From Taudactylus pleione (lineage: Eukaryota; Chordata; Amphibia; Anura; Myobatrachidae), in assembly GCA_031769625.1 (NCBI GenBank), contig JAUIMM010000088.1:8251501-8315500 (forward strand): a stretch of 64,000 bases of DNA, in the 5' to 3' direction. The position numbers and the translations under genes were made by a program. This document shows, piece after piece, positions 1 through 9,643 of the stretch. The notes under the pieces are model-generated. The model saw nothing but the letters and a program-made list of their open reading frames with translations, was not told where the DNA came from and did no database searches. The stretch's first letter is position 1, and every line of letters starts with the position of its first letter.

Positions 1-137
1 CATGCGTGTTCACGTTTGTAGTTTAGTCAAACTGGGAATATGCAAAAATTGTTTGGAGTTCAAAAAAATCGTTTATTACACTTTAAAAAATCTGACAGAT
101 AATCGTTAACAAAATCGTTGTGTGTGTATGCGGCTTT
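1..137. repeat. Right part of a TTAA-type MITE, cut by the window edge
   Basis: The sequence matches the right half of the complete element at 54707-55053: both have CATGCGTGTTCACGTTTGTAG, a stretch rich in AAATCGTT, and an end of the form TGTGTGTATGC(A/G)G. The complete copy is flanked by TTAA. The left half lies outside the window. Confidence 0.7.
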
Positions 138-187
138 ATGACTGAGTCATCACACACAGTTAAGCTGTGTGTGATGAGTCATTCATC
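131..187. repeat. Hairpin with two TGAGTCA sites
   Basis: A stem CATCACACACAG pairs with CTGTGTGTGATG around a 5-base loop. Each arm is followed outward by TGAGTCA (133-139 and 175-181), which is the AP-1 consensus. It abuts the end of the MITE fragment and may be a separate small palindrome. No function can be inferred. Confidence 0.5.
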
Positions 188-320
188 AATTAGCTCTACA
201 GCCAGCACTGCTTAAGCACATACCTACCCTACACCTATGTCCTGCTCTGATACTGTGAATCATAAGCAGCTGCAGGAGAACGCTCGGAGCCCTGGACCCC
301 CTCTCACAGACAGGTCTCCC

Positions 321-658
321 CAGGGGCGTTTCTAGAGAGGAGGGGGCCCGTGTGCAGTCTCGGTCCCCCTCCTCTCTGTCAGGCGGCCAGCAGCGTACTG
401 AGCTGTGCACGGCCAGCGCCGGGGTTATAGACTCTGGGCGCTAGAGTGCGCCCAGAGTCTATAGAGTATAGGGTATGCGCAGGTCACCGGGAAAATGGCC
501 GTGGCGGCCATTTTCAAGTAGTTTTTACAGGGCTGGACCCCTGCGCCGATGTGGAACTCCGGAGAGGTAAGTAAAACGATGGGTGCAGGGTGTGCGGTGC
601 GGGGCCCCCCTAGACCCAGGGGCCCATGTGCCCTGCACCCACTATAGATACGCCCCTG
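321..658. mobile_element. hAT-type MITE, 338 bp, perfect 8-bp duplication
   Basis: Termini are CAGGGGCGTTTC and GATACGCCCCTG, inverted repeats of CAGGGGCGT. The element is flanked on both sides by GGTCTCCC (313-320 and 659-666), a perfect 8-bp target duplication typical of hAT transposons. It has no coding capacity. A second copy in the opposite orientation is at 24789-25125; both carry a GAAAATGGCC...GGCCATTTTC palindrome and an AGAGTCTATA segment. Confidence 0.9.
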
Positions 659-762
659 GGTCTCCCCTCTCAGTGTCCCATCAAATAAGCTTTTTCACAT
701 TTGCCTCCATAGTTGCTCCACCCTCAGCTCTCTGCCCCCCCTGCTCTCATTGGCCAGACATT

Positions 763-1118
763 GGGCAGGATGCAGTAACGGTAGAAATATGTTCAAACCC
801 CGAAAATGTGGATTTGACATCATTTCTCATATGCCCCAAGCCCCAGAATGCGAGCTTGATGCGGTGGGTAATGCCATCTCCTGGTTGGCGTTACCCTACA
901 GAAGCCTATGGGCTTCTATCAGGAGAGTGCTGTCAGAGGGTTCCCTCAGAGCACCCCCGCGGTGCATGCGCAGAAGGACACCAGAAGGGCTTCTGGGTCA
1001 TAGACCTGGTAGTCCCTCCATCGCAAAGGGCCGCTCTTACCAAGGGAGCAGTCCTATGCTGTGTTCATCATGCATACCGGCAATCTCATCCCGAATGTGA
1101 TACGGAATGCATCCCGCT
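763..1118. mobile_element. Non-autonomous element, GGCAGGATG/GCATCCCG family
   Basis: It begins GGGCAGGATGCAGTAA and ends near GGAATGCATCCCG. It matches, with divergence, the element at 63627-63894, which has clearer termini (GGGCAGGATGTACTAA and TAGTACATCCCGACCC). The interior has short palindromes such as GAAGCCTATGGGCTTC. No coding capacity; superfamily not assigned. Confidence 0.55.
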
Positions 1119-1179
1119 CATTGTGTGCACTGAACTCAGGAAGGAGATGTGAGAGAGTGACTGCGGTGCACACACAGAG

Positions 1180-1520
1180 GTGCCCCTGACCCCCTCCTAT
1201 ACAATCTTCCCCACTGCCCCCTTTACTATTCCTGAATCCTGCCTCTGCCCAATCCACCCCAAATCTGTATCTCTGCACCCTCCCCATATGTGTCTCTGCT
1301 CCTCCCATATCTGTTCCCGTTCCCCCATACCTGTGCCTTTGCCCCCTCTCCATATCTATGCCTCTGCCCACTCCCCTTCTTTTACTCTGCTCCCTTTCTA
1401 TCTGTGTCTTTGTGTCCTTTACCCAAGTGTGTCTATCCCGATTTGCACCTCTGCCCCTTTTACCAAGGTGTGCATCTCCCCATGTTGGCCTCTGCCCCCT
1501 TCCCATATCTGTGCTGTGTG
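1180..1520. repeat. Degenerate pyrimidine-rich minisatellite
   Basis: A loose tandem repeat of about 25-30 bp built on CTCTGCCCC followed by CATATCTGTGCC. Several open frames run through it only because the sequence lacks purine-rich stop codons. It is not coding. Confidence 0.6.
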
Positions 1521-1699
1521 TAACACCACATACAGTAACTGAACCTGCGGATGGCTGGTAAGCAGTTTTCTGTTATTAAATCATTAGGCTTTTCTCACTT
1601 TAAAAAAAATAATTTTCAATATTTAAAGGCAAATAACTTAATTCTTTTAAATCTACTGTTTAACTGTTTTACTTTTGTTATGCATGTACATATATATAT

Positions 1700-2146
1700 T
1701 AGAGATGAGAACCGGACCCGAACATTGCAAATACGAACTGGATCCAAGCCGGGCTCAGTTCTTCCCACCTGACGCGGGTCCAAAAACGAGGCAAAACGTC
1801 ATCAATCCCTCATCAGATTCTTGCGGGTTTTGGATTACATATGTCCCGCCCCGCGGTGATCGGCGCCATTTGCTTTACTCCGCCTGTGCTGTACTCTGCT
1901 GTGTGCCTGAGCATGGTATATTTTCAAATTTACCCAGGTTTTTTAATTGCTCCTCTTGATTCCTCTATGGGGTTATATAGTTTATTAAACTGCTACACTG
2001 TCTGCCTCTACAGTGCCACTCTGTTTCCTAGATGTGCCATGTTTATGATTTTTAGAAAAAAATACAGATCCAAAACCAAAACACACAAGGGCAGATTTGC
2101 AAAACCAAATCCAGATCCAAAACACGGGGGTCGGCGCACATCTGTA
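1700..2146 (+). mobile_element. Internally deleted hAT element of family H
   Basis: The left end, TAGAGATGAGAACCGG, is the promoter-side end of family H as seen at 7356 and 39301. The right end, read inward as TACAGATGTGCGCC, and the CAGATCCAAAAC repeats before it match the distal end of H1. The conserved TCGGCGCCATTTGC motif is at about 1861. Transposase and array are absent, so this is a 447-bp non-autonomous derivative. The flanking 8-mers are AT-rich and match only partly. Confidence 0.7.
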
Positions 2147-2362
2147 ATATTTTATATATATATATCAATGCAAGTTCTGCACTCACATGTTATCTGGATC
2201 TCAAACAATCAATCACAGACAGACCATATAACAAAGTGTCCATCCACAAATATAGAATAGGCAGCAATCTCCAGATTCTATGCAATCAGATGAATTTATT
2301 AGTAAAGTTCATACCCATTTGTAAGTGGTGTCACGTCCATGTCGAATAGTGTTGCCTATTCT

Positions 2363-2736
2363 CAGGGGCGCAGAGGGGGGGAGGAGCGTGTACTACTTAC
2401 CCAGGCTACCTGGAGTGGCCCGCCGGGGGCCCGGGCCTGGCACCGCTCCCCCTCCCTCTTACGTCACAGTAGCCCAGCACACCATGCTGTGTGCTGGGCT
2501 GCACTGGGAGACTGCTCGCAGCTGCTAAAACAGCAGCCGGAACAGTCTACTATGCCTATGGGGGGAGCGATCACGCTCATCGTGCCCCCCATTGACTTTG
2601 CACCGGGCTGAAGGGCACACACCCTCCCCAGCATGCCCACATATATTTTTTTATTTGTTTTTTCTAAGGGGGCATGGCCACACCTCCCACGAATAGGCCA
2701 TACCCCGTCACCTGGGCCCTGCTGCCGGCAGCCCTG
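2363..2736. mobile_element. hAT-type MITE, 374 bp, perfect 8-bp duplication
   Basis: It starts CAGGGGCGCAGAG and ends CGGCAGCCCTG. CCTATTCT flanks it on both sides (2355-2362 and 2737-2744). The interior is GC-rich and related, in inverted orientation, to 5926-6294: both contain a GGGGGGAGCGATCAC/GTGATCGCTCCCCCC motif and a CAGCCCAGCAC segment. No protein is encoded. Confidence 0.9.
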
Positions 2737-2744
2737 CCTATTCT

Positions 2745-4084
2745 ACGTGAATATATATCATACTTCCCAACGTTCCTGGGAAGCTTTCTGGGAGCAGCAG
2801 GAGGGGACCTGCTGATCTCCTCTTCGGGGGGCGGGGCCAGATGATAGACGGCATTAGGCCCCGCCACCTTTTTAGAAAACCCCCGAGATTCGCGGGTCTG
2901 TGAGGAGGGGCGATTTGTGCCACTTAGCCACGCCCCTTCCCTACGGAGCCAAAAATTCACACACACACACACTGTATGTCATGCAGACAGGTATGCATAT
3001 AGGTCTGAGGGGCATATAGGGCACAACAGTGTCGTGGTGGGAGCTCATCGCATGCACTTGCTCCAGTGCCAGAGCTCAACGCCACACCTCTGCATCCACC
3101 GGTCTTTGGGCAAGGAAGAAGGTGGGGGTGAGGCAGCATGAGGCACTTGTCAAGCTGCTAGAACAGGTAGGCCTTCTGTGTCTGTGTGCCAGCCAGAGGA
3201 GTAGAGTGGAACCATGGCGCCTGGAGAAAGTGCATGTCATAGCGCCCCCCCCTCCCTGTACTGAACTGTGCCAGTGAGGTACAGCCAGAATTCTTCGGTG
3301 ATCTGACATTAAGGAGTAGCTCCTTGTCACTGCTTTATTTATGTATAGCACCTAGGATCTGACCTTTATCTCCTTTGAATCATTGTTATTAGTCAGTAGA
3401 GGAGACTGTATTATATATTCTGATCATTTAACTTAAATTGACAGAGTACATGTGCTAGAGTGAGATTCCACAGGGTGCGCAGCTTATGACTGCAATTACT
3501 GCCCCAAGCAGATATCACTGGAGTGGGAACACCTATGGGAAGCTCCCTTCTCCGCTAAGCTTCTAATTAGCAAATATACATTGCACCTATATTAATGTGA
3601 GTACTAACCATGTTATGTTCTGTCTACCACCATTATTATTATTTCAGGTTGCCTAATATTTTTTAAAAGACCTTTCAAATAACACTTTGTGGTCATGCCT
3701 AGGAACACCTCCATTACTTTAAATAGCAAAGCAGTGACTTTTCCCAGAGGGGAGGTAATCTGGGCAGCTTGATGGAGCATGAAATGTAGAAACGGGTCTC
3801 AGATTCGTAACTTATTTAGGATATAGAGAAAACAAACCGAGATAAAACAAACAGGTGGCCATCATACTGTGCAGCAGCCCATGAATTCCAGAGCCCTGGA
3901 TGGCGCCCTCTGTCCATTTTGGTGCCCGGAGCTCATGCTCCACCGGAACCACCCTCGCTACACCCCTTGTGCCAGCCCATTGATCAGGACTAGCCTCTGC
4001 TTAGGGATCTTCGTGCACATGTAGTAGTAAAAGATAACTCATCTTCATGAAAATCGCCATTGCAAGTGTCTCTGAATCAGGCTC
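2745..4084. other. No gene recognised
   Basis: Mixed low-copy sequence. It includes a short CA run at 2958-2974 and GC-rich stretches at 2820-2940 and 3890-3970 that resemble worn MITE interiors. No complete termini, no convincing frame and no RNA gene were seen. Confidence 0.6.
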
Positions 4085-4443
4085 TTATGCTGGTCACACG
4101 CATAGCGATATTTTACCCGATCTGCCCGATTCCGACACATTGGAACGACAGATCGTGTAAAATATGACCAAATCCTGAGTAAATCAAAAGTCCCCACTCA
4201 CGATCACGATGCTATGCGCGTCCCCGCTGGTCACACATCGCATCGTCAGATCTGCCGTGCAGTAGGGCAGATCTGACAATCTAGGAGGCGATGCACTGTG
4301 AAAGTCTGACTTCAGGAGAGATCGTATGAAGATTGGACACCAATCGTGTGCAGATCATATGCTGAGCTGCTGGGGAGAGTTTCAAGGGTAATCGTACAGA
4401 TCGGCAGATCGTGTGCACATCGCCATGTTTGTGGCCAGCTTAA
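4085..4443. mobile_element. Foldback MITE with GCTGGTCACAC termini
   Basis: The left end ATGCTGGTCACACGCATAGC and right end TTTGTGGCCAGCTTAA are imperfect inverted repeats. The interior carries AGATCTGCC/GGCAGATCT pairs and many GATCGT motifs. It belongs to a loose group (also 8027-8358, 54707-55053, 61994-62313) whose ends read CTGGGTACAC or CTGCATACAC. TTAA is clear on the right only. Confidence 0.55.
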
Positions 4444-4750
4444 ATGTGCAAGAAATGTACCCAGTGCTACCAGTGCATCCCGTCAGTTGATGCAAACTTT
4501 TGTACCCCCTCTGTCATCAACGCCTTAGCCTGATAATTTTGCTTAGTTATTTTTCTATGTACAGTGAATTCCTCTATATAAGCTTCCGCAATTTACTCTT
4601 TCCCAGTAATGTACACAGTTTTATTTGATCATATCATTAGTTAGATTTCTGTGAAACCTTTTCCTGGAATTCAAGCATCAAGTTCCCATGATGTACATTA
4701 GAAAGCAAGCTTTAATTACATACTGACAAACAGCAATCGCAGACAAAATA

Positions 4751-4950
4751 TAGGGCCCGATTCTGCAAGGATCGTAATTGCAAAGCTGCACACAGGCTAT
4801 AGATATATGATGTATGCACGCAGGCAGCTTTGCAATTGCGACCCTTGCAGATATGGTAATGCACAGGAGGCATCACGCCCCATGTGCATTACTTATCCGA
4901 GCTGCGTTGTCCAACGCAGCATCAGATAATCTGCGCACCATCGGCCGGCT
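4751..4950. repeat. Left part of a hairpin-rich MITE
   Basis: It starts GGGCCCGATTCTGCAAGG, a variant of the A/B termini. Two or three consecutive palindromes follow: GCAAAGCTGC...GCAGCTTTGC, TAATGCACA...TGTGCATTA, and GCTGCGTTG...CAACGCAGC. The right half is not visible, so this is a truncated member of a hairpin-chain family. Confidence 0.5.
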
Positions 4951-5574
4951 GCGGTGACCCATGGGGCACAGCACATACCCTGTATGGGAAGGAAATGCTG
5001 ACAAAACTAAAAAGGTTACTTCAAAGTCCTGTATATTAAAATGGGCAGCTGACATCATAGTTCCACTCTAGGCCTGCATATGTACAGCTTGGTGAATGAC
5101 TTTAGTAGGTACTACACACTCAAACATCATATTATCCTTATTATTACTGTCATAGTTTCGTGAGACACAACATTACTCCACAGGGCAGACAATGGGGAAA
5201 GCATCACACATACTTATGAGAGGTACTTACCAGGGATGAGGCGAGGCACAGTGCAGAGGTAGATCTAAGGGGGTGACAGGGAGAGTATTTCGGTATGAGA
5301 TTTGAGAGCGGTCTCTTGCTGTACAGGTCTTTGAAAGTGAGGGTGAGCAATTTATATTGTATTCTGGAGTCAGCATAAGGATTTGAAAGTGGTGCAGCAG
5401 ATGTGGAACTGTGGAATTGAATTACATTGTCATAACAATTAGCCGAATAATTTATGTACCCATATTTAGGGCCAGATTTCAAGTCCAAAAGCGGACACAG
5501 CCTGCGTTTATCAGCAGACAGCTCATGCATTTAAGAAAGCAATGGCAGACCATGCATAGGCACCTTGCTGGAGG

Positions 5575-5925
5575 GGATGTAGTTATGAGACCGGCGGCCG
5601 TGATGCTGCCGGTCTCAATACCGACAAGGAAATTCCAACAAGGGACTTAAGATAGACCTCGAATTACGCCTATCTTAATCCCGACTCCGGAACGCAGAAG
5701 GACGCCAGTCCAAACGAGGTAAGTCCGGGGCACCCTTAGCTGCAGGGGGTGAGGTTTGGTTTAGAGAGTGTAGTGGGGTTAGGTTTTGGTGGGGGGGGGG
5801 GTATGGTTAGGCACCAATAGGGGGAGTGTTAGGGTCATGCACCGACTGGGAGGGTTAGGTTTAGGGTGCAGTAAAGGGGGGTTAGAGTTAGGCACCCCTG
5901 GAGAGAGGTTAAGGGTAGGGATAGG
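5575..5925. repeat. Element with TTAGG-like minisatellite, truncated
   Basis: A palindrome GAGACCGGC...GCCGGTCTC (5588-5618) is followed from about 5745 by roughly five degenerate units of 27-35 bp containing GGGTTAGG and GGTTAGGCACC. The same repeat occurs in the opposite orientation at 29300-29440 and 30880-31160. A hAT MITE cuts it at 5926. Confidence 0.65.
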
Positions 5926-6294
5926 CAGGGCCGTAGAGAGCTCTGTCAGGCCCAGGTACAGAGGGTGGCGTGACCTAATCGCGGGAGGCGTGTCCACGCC
6001 CCCTTGAAAAAAAAAACACCTTTGCAGCACCGTGGAGTGGCACTGAGTGCCGGGGGGGCGCTGTGAGCCCCTCAGCCCGGCGCCAAGCCAGGTGGGGGGC
6101 GCGGTCAGTGTGATCGCTCCCCCCACAGGCATAGGAGATTGCTGTGGCTGCTGCTCAGCAGCCACGAGCAGTCTCCCACTGCAGCTCAGCACACACTGCG
6201 TGCTGGGCTGCTATGTGGGAGAGAGAAGAGAGGGGGGGCGGCGCCGGGCCCGGGTAAACAGTACCCGCTCCCCTCCCCCCTCTCGGCGCCCCTG
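5926..6294. mobile_element. hAT-type MITE, 369 bp
   Basis: Ends are CAGGGCCGTAGAG and CTCGGCGCCCCTG. The flanking 8-mers GGGATAGG (5918-5925) and GGGATAGA (6295-6302) match at seven of eight positions. The interior is an inverted relative of 2363-2736. Confidence 0.8.
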
Positions 6295-6944
6295 GGGATA
6301 GAGTCTTACCTGCCCTGTCAGGATCTTCTCTCTTCAGGCTGCCGGCATCGGGATATTCAGGCGCTAGGACTTCATACCATATTGCTGCTGGAGTATACGT
6401 GAGTGAATGGAACAGATACATTGCATGGGAGTGTCACAGACAAGGAAACTGACTTCCGTGCTTGTTTGAGGTGCGCAGGTGGTGATGGGACATCTGTTTC
6501 TTTTGCACTTGGCCTAAGGCGGGTGTAACTGCTGATACTAATAATGAGGACTGGATGGGCAGTGAAAGCATATGCATGGAGATGGATGGATACTCGCATA
6601 CACAGACAAATTCTCACCTTAGCATAAGGTAGTAAATTTGTCCACACTTATGGTCGCATTGTGTCTGACTGCAAATCAGGCCCTTAGTGCATATTGAATA
6701 TATATCTTACCTTGTGTGCAGCATAAAATAGTTACATAAATATGTTTGCACTACTCCATATATTTTAACTCATGATTTATTTATTTTTTTTAAACACTTT
6801 CAGTTGCTTTTTTTTTTTTTTTTTTACAGCCCATGGACGGACAGCACAATCCTGGACAGTACACCCCTTGATGGACAGCACAGCACACCCCTGGCAAAGC
6901 AATGACAAATAACACAGCCCTCTGGACAGAGCACAGCACACCCT

Positions 6945-7195
6945 GCCTGGATTGGACAACACAGCCCAGCACAGCACGCCCCTGTATTGGACAACACAGC
7001 CCAGTACAGCACGCCCCAGTATTGGACAACACAGCCCAGTACAGCGCACCCCTGTATTGGACAACACAGCACGCCCCTGTATAGGACAACCCAGCCCAGC
7101 ACAGCAGGCCCCTGTATTGGACAACACAGCACACCCCTGTATTGGACAACACAGCCCAGCACAGCGCACCCCTGTACTGGACAACACAGCCCCCC
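6945..7195. repeat. Tandem array of H0, about 35-bp unit
   Basis: About seven units of CCCCTGTATTGGACAACACA plus CCCAGCACAGCA variants, some shortened. Frames run open on both strands across it because of the repetition, and none is a gene. Its CAGCACAGCACAACACAG-type motif resembles the second array of H1 (14690-14900). Confidence 0.85.
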
Positions 7196-7265
7196 TTGGA
7201 CGAAGCACAGCCCTGACAGCCCGGGACTCAGCAAGCAAATGGCACCGATCATCATTCGAGAGGGA

Positions 7266-7273
7266 CTTTTATA
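7266..7273 (-). promoter_or_regulatory. TATA-like box of H0
   Basis: TATAAAAG on the minus strand within GGATTGTATAAAAGTCCC. It is in the same place relative to the terminus and the GGCGCCATTT-like motif as in H1, H2 and H3. Confidence 0.55.
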
Positions 7274-8026
7274 CAATCCAACAGCGGGGTGATGACGTTT
7301 TGCCTCGATTTGGTATCAGAGTTAGGTGGGAAGAGAACCGGACCTGATCATCTCTAATCATAACAATCAAACACTTACCATAAAATGGCAATGGCTTACA
7401 ATATACTTACCATAAACTGGCAATGACTTATCATATACTTGCTAAGGTATGTAATTGATAATTCTGTTGACATTAATAGCTTAAAAACAGTTTTAGTTAG
7501 TCTTTTCTGCTGGTAGCACCATAAAACTAAGGGATTCTATGTTAATTTTAGCTATTTGTAGTTAACCTCTTGTTTTCGAGCACTAGAAATTAGTAAAATT
7601 TTGTAAACTTTTGTTTGTTGTCCTCAACAGAAAATAAAGATTTGTAGACAAATATATGGAGACTAGAAAGGAGAGAGAAGCAAGCATTGTTAAGTCAAGG
7701 GGATGGGTATTGGTCCAAATACTATAAGTGGTTCTTGTTTATGGCTGTCAGGACCTGGACTGTCAGGTCACAACAGAAGTCCCGGTCAGCTGCCCTCCAC
7801 CTATCCAGATTCCAGCACCCTCTCCTGCATGCCCGCTCTCCCCGCAGCTGTGAGCGGCGTCTACCACGTGGAACCTAGCGCCCAGTCCCACTACCCAGTG
7901 GTTCTCACTCACCTGCTATAGCACTGTTCCGCTGTATCCTGTCCATGGGCACAGCCATCTTCGTTTGATCATGTGATCTTGCAAGTACCAATCCTATTCA
8001 CTTCTGAGATCAGCTTTTAGTGTATA

Positions 8027-8358
8027 GCTGGGCATCCACTATACAATTTTCTGTCATATATCTGTCCAATCTGGCTGGTTGGTTGGAATGAAAACCTGGT
8101 AATGTATGGGAGCAAATGACAGTTGATCATATGGTTTTAAACACTGAAAAAAGCCAAAAAATTTTCTTTTTTTTGCTCAAATTGGTTACATTTGTGTGTT
8201 TTAACCAATTTGTCTGAACAACCATTTTTGGCTATTTTCCAGTGTTTGTGAGCAAATGGACGTTTGTCATTTGCTCCCATACATTACCAGGTTTTCATTT
8301 AACCAGCCAGATTGGACAGATATCTGACAGAAAATTGTATAGTGGATGCCCAGCTTTA
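8027..8358. mobile_element. Foldback MITE, about 330 bp
   Basis: Long imperfect inverted repeat. AGCTGGGCATCCACTATACA on the left pairs with TGTATAGTGGATGCCCAGCT on the right, and AAAACCTGGTAATGTATGGG pairs with CCCATACATTACCAGGTTTT. The arms leave a short AT-rich centre. It is related to the foldback at 61994-62313. Nothing is encoded. Confidence 0.8.
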
Positions 8359-9643
8359 GGCTAACCAGCAGCAGGCACTGGGTATATAAACCCTTCCTAA
8401 AGTTTCAGTCAGTGTCTGTGCAACGTCTCCTAAAGGTTTCCTTTTGGCTCCTGCGGATCTACGTTTGTTCCTGACTCAGTACACTTAAACCAGCTTCCAA
8501 GAACTTTTGCTATTTACTGAGCATTGCTCAGCACCTTGCTCCAAGAACTCTTGCTAATTACTGAGCATAGCTCAGCACCTGGCTCCAAGAACTCTTACTA
8601 ATTACTGAGCATAGCTCAGCACCTGGCTCCTAGAACTCCGGGCCTGATTCAGACCCAGACGCTAAGCCGCGAACGCATGCTATGGCCGATAGTCACCCAT
8701 CTGCGCATGCGTATGCGTCAATAAGCGCATGCGCAAGTCACTCACTGCGCTCAGGAATTGAGAGCTTGTAGTACACAGACTGGACGCTACTTTGAGTGAC
8801 AGTGCCGTTTGTGGGTGGTAACAGGGGAAGGTGCTTGTGAACAGGGGAGTGGGGCGTGTTTGGACATCAAATCGGCATTTTACGGATGTGCATAATTAGC
8901 ATGGAAGCGTCACTGTACATGTCACTTGGTTGTATTTCAGCCTGCAGTGATCGCAGTGCTTGTGGTGGGGTAGAGTCAACCTCAAGGGCTGCGAGCAGCT
9001 CCGATGGTTCTCGATGGTTCTGATTAGGGGTGTGCACCGGCCACTTTTCGTGTTTTGGTTTTGGATCTGGATCTTTCTTCGTGTTTTGGATCTGGATTGG
9101 TTTTGCCAAAACCACCCTTCCGTGTTTTGGGTTCTGGGTTTTGTGTTTTGGATCTGTATTTTTTGAAAAAAGCATAAAAACAGCTAAAATCACAGAATTT
9201 GTGGGTTTTTCTGCTCCTATGCTATTATTAACCTCAATAACCTTAATTTCCACTCATTTCCAGTCTATTCTGAACACCTCACAATAGTGTTTTTATGTCC
9301 AAAAGGTTGCACCGAGGTAGCTGGATGACTATGCTAAGCGACACGAGTGGACAGCACAAACACGTGGCCCATCTAGGAGTGACACTGCAGTGGCAGACAG
9401 GATGGCAGTTTGAAAAACTAGGCCCCAAACAGTACATAATGCAAAGAAAAAAAAGAGGTGCAAGATGGAATTGTCCTTGGGCCCTCCCATCCACCCTTAT
9501 GTTGTATAAACAGGACATGCACACTTTAACAAACCAATCATTTCAGCGCCAGGGTCTGCCACACGACTGTGGCTGAAATGATTGGTTCGTTTGGGCCCCC
9601 ACAAAACAAGCTGGCAATTAATCTGTCCCTGCACAAACTGGCT

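Larger units (their letters stand above)
6836..7356 (-). mobile_element. hAT family H fragment H0: promoter end plus array
   Basis: The right end reads outward as CTGATCATCTCTA, the family H terminus. Inward lie the conserved GATGACGTTTTGCCTCGATTT block, a TATA-like box at 7266-7273 and the GGCGCCATTT-like motif (here AAATGGCACC, 7228-7237). An array of about 35-bp units follows (6945-7195), built on CCCCTGTATTGGACAACACA. The transposase end is missing; the fragment stops at a poly(T) run near 6812-6828. Confidence 0.75.

Noticed and set aside
1180..1542. Three overlapping open frames with cysteine- and proline-rich products
   Set aside because: They cover a pyrimidine-rich degenerate minisatellite.
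6777..7347. Overlapping open frames on both strands, up to 153 residues
   Set aside because: They arise from the 35-bp tandem array of H0; frames are open on both strands because the unit lacks stop codons.
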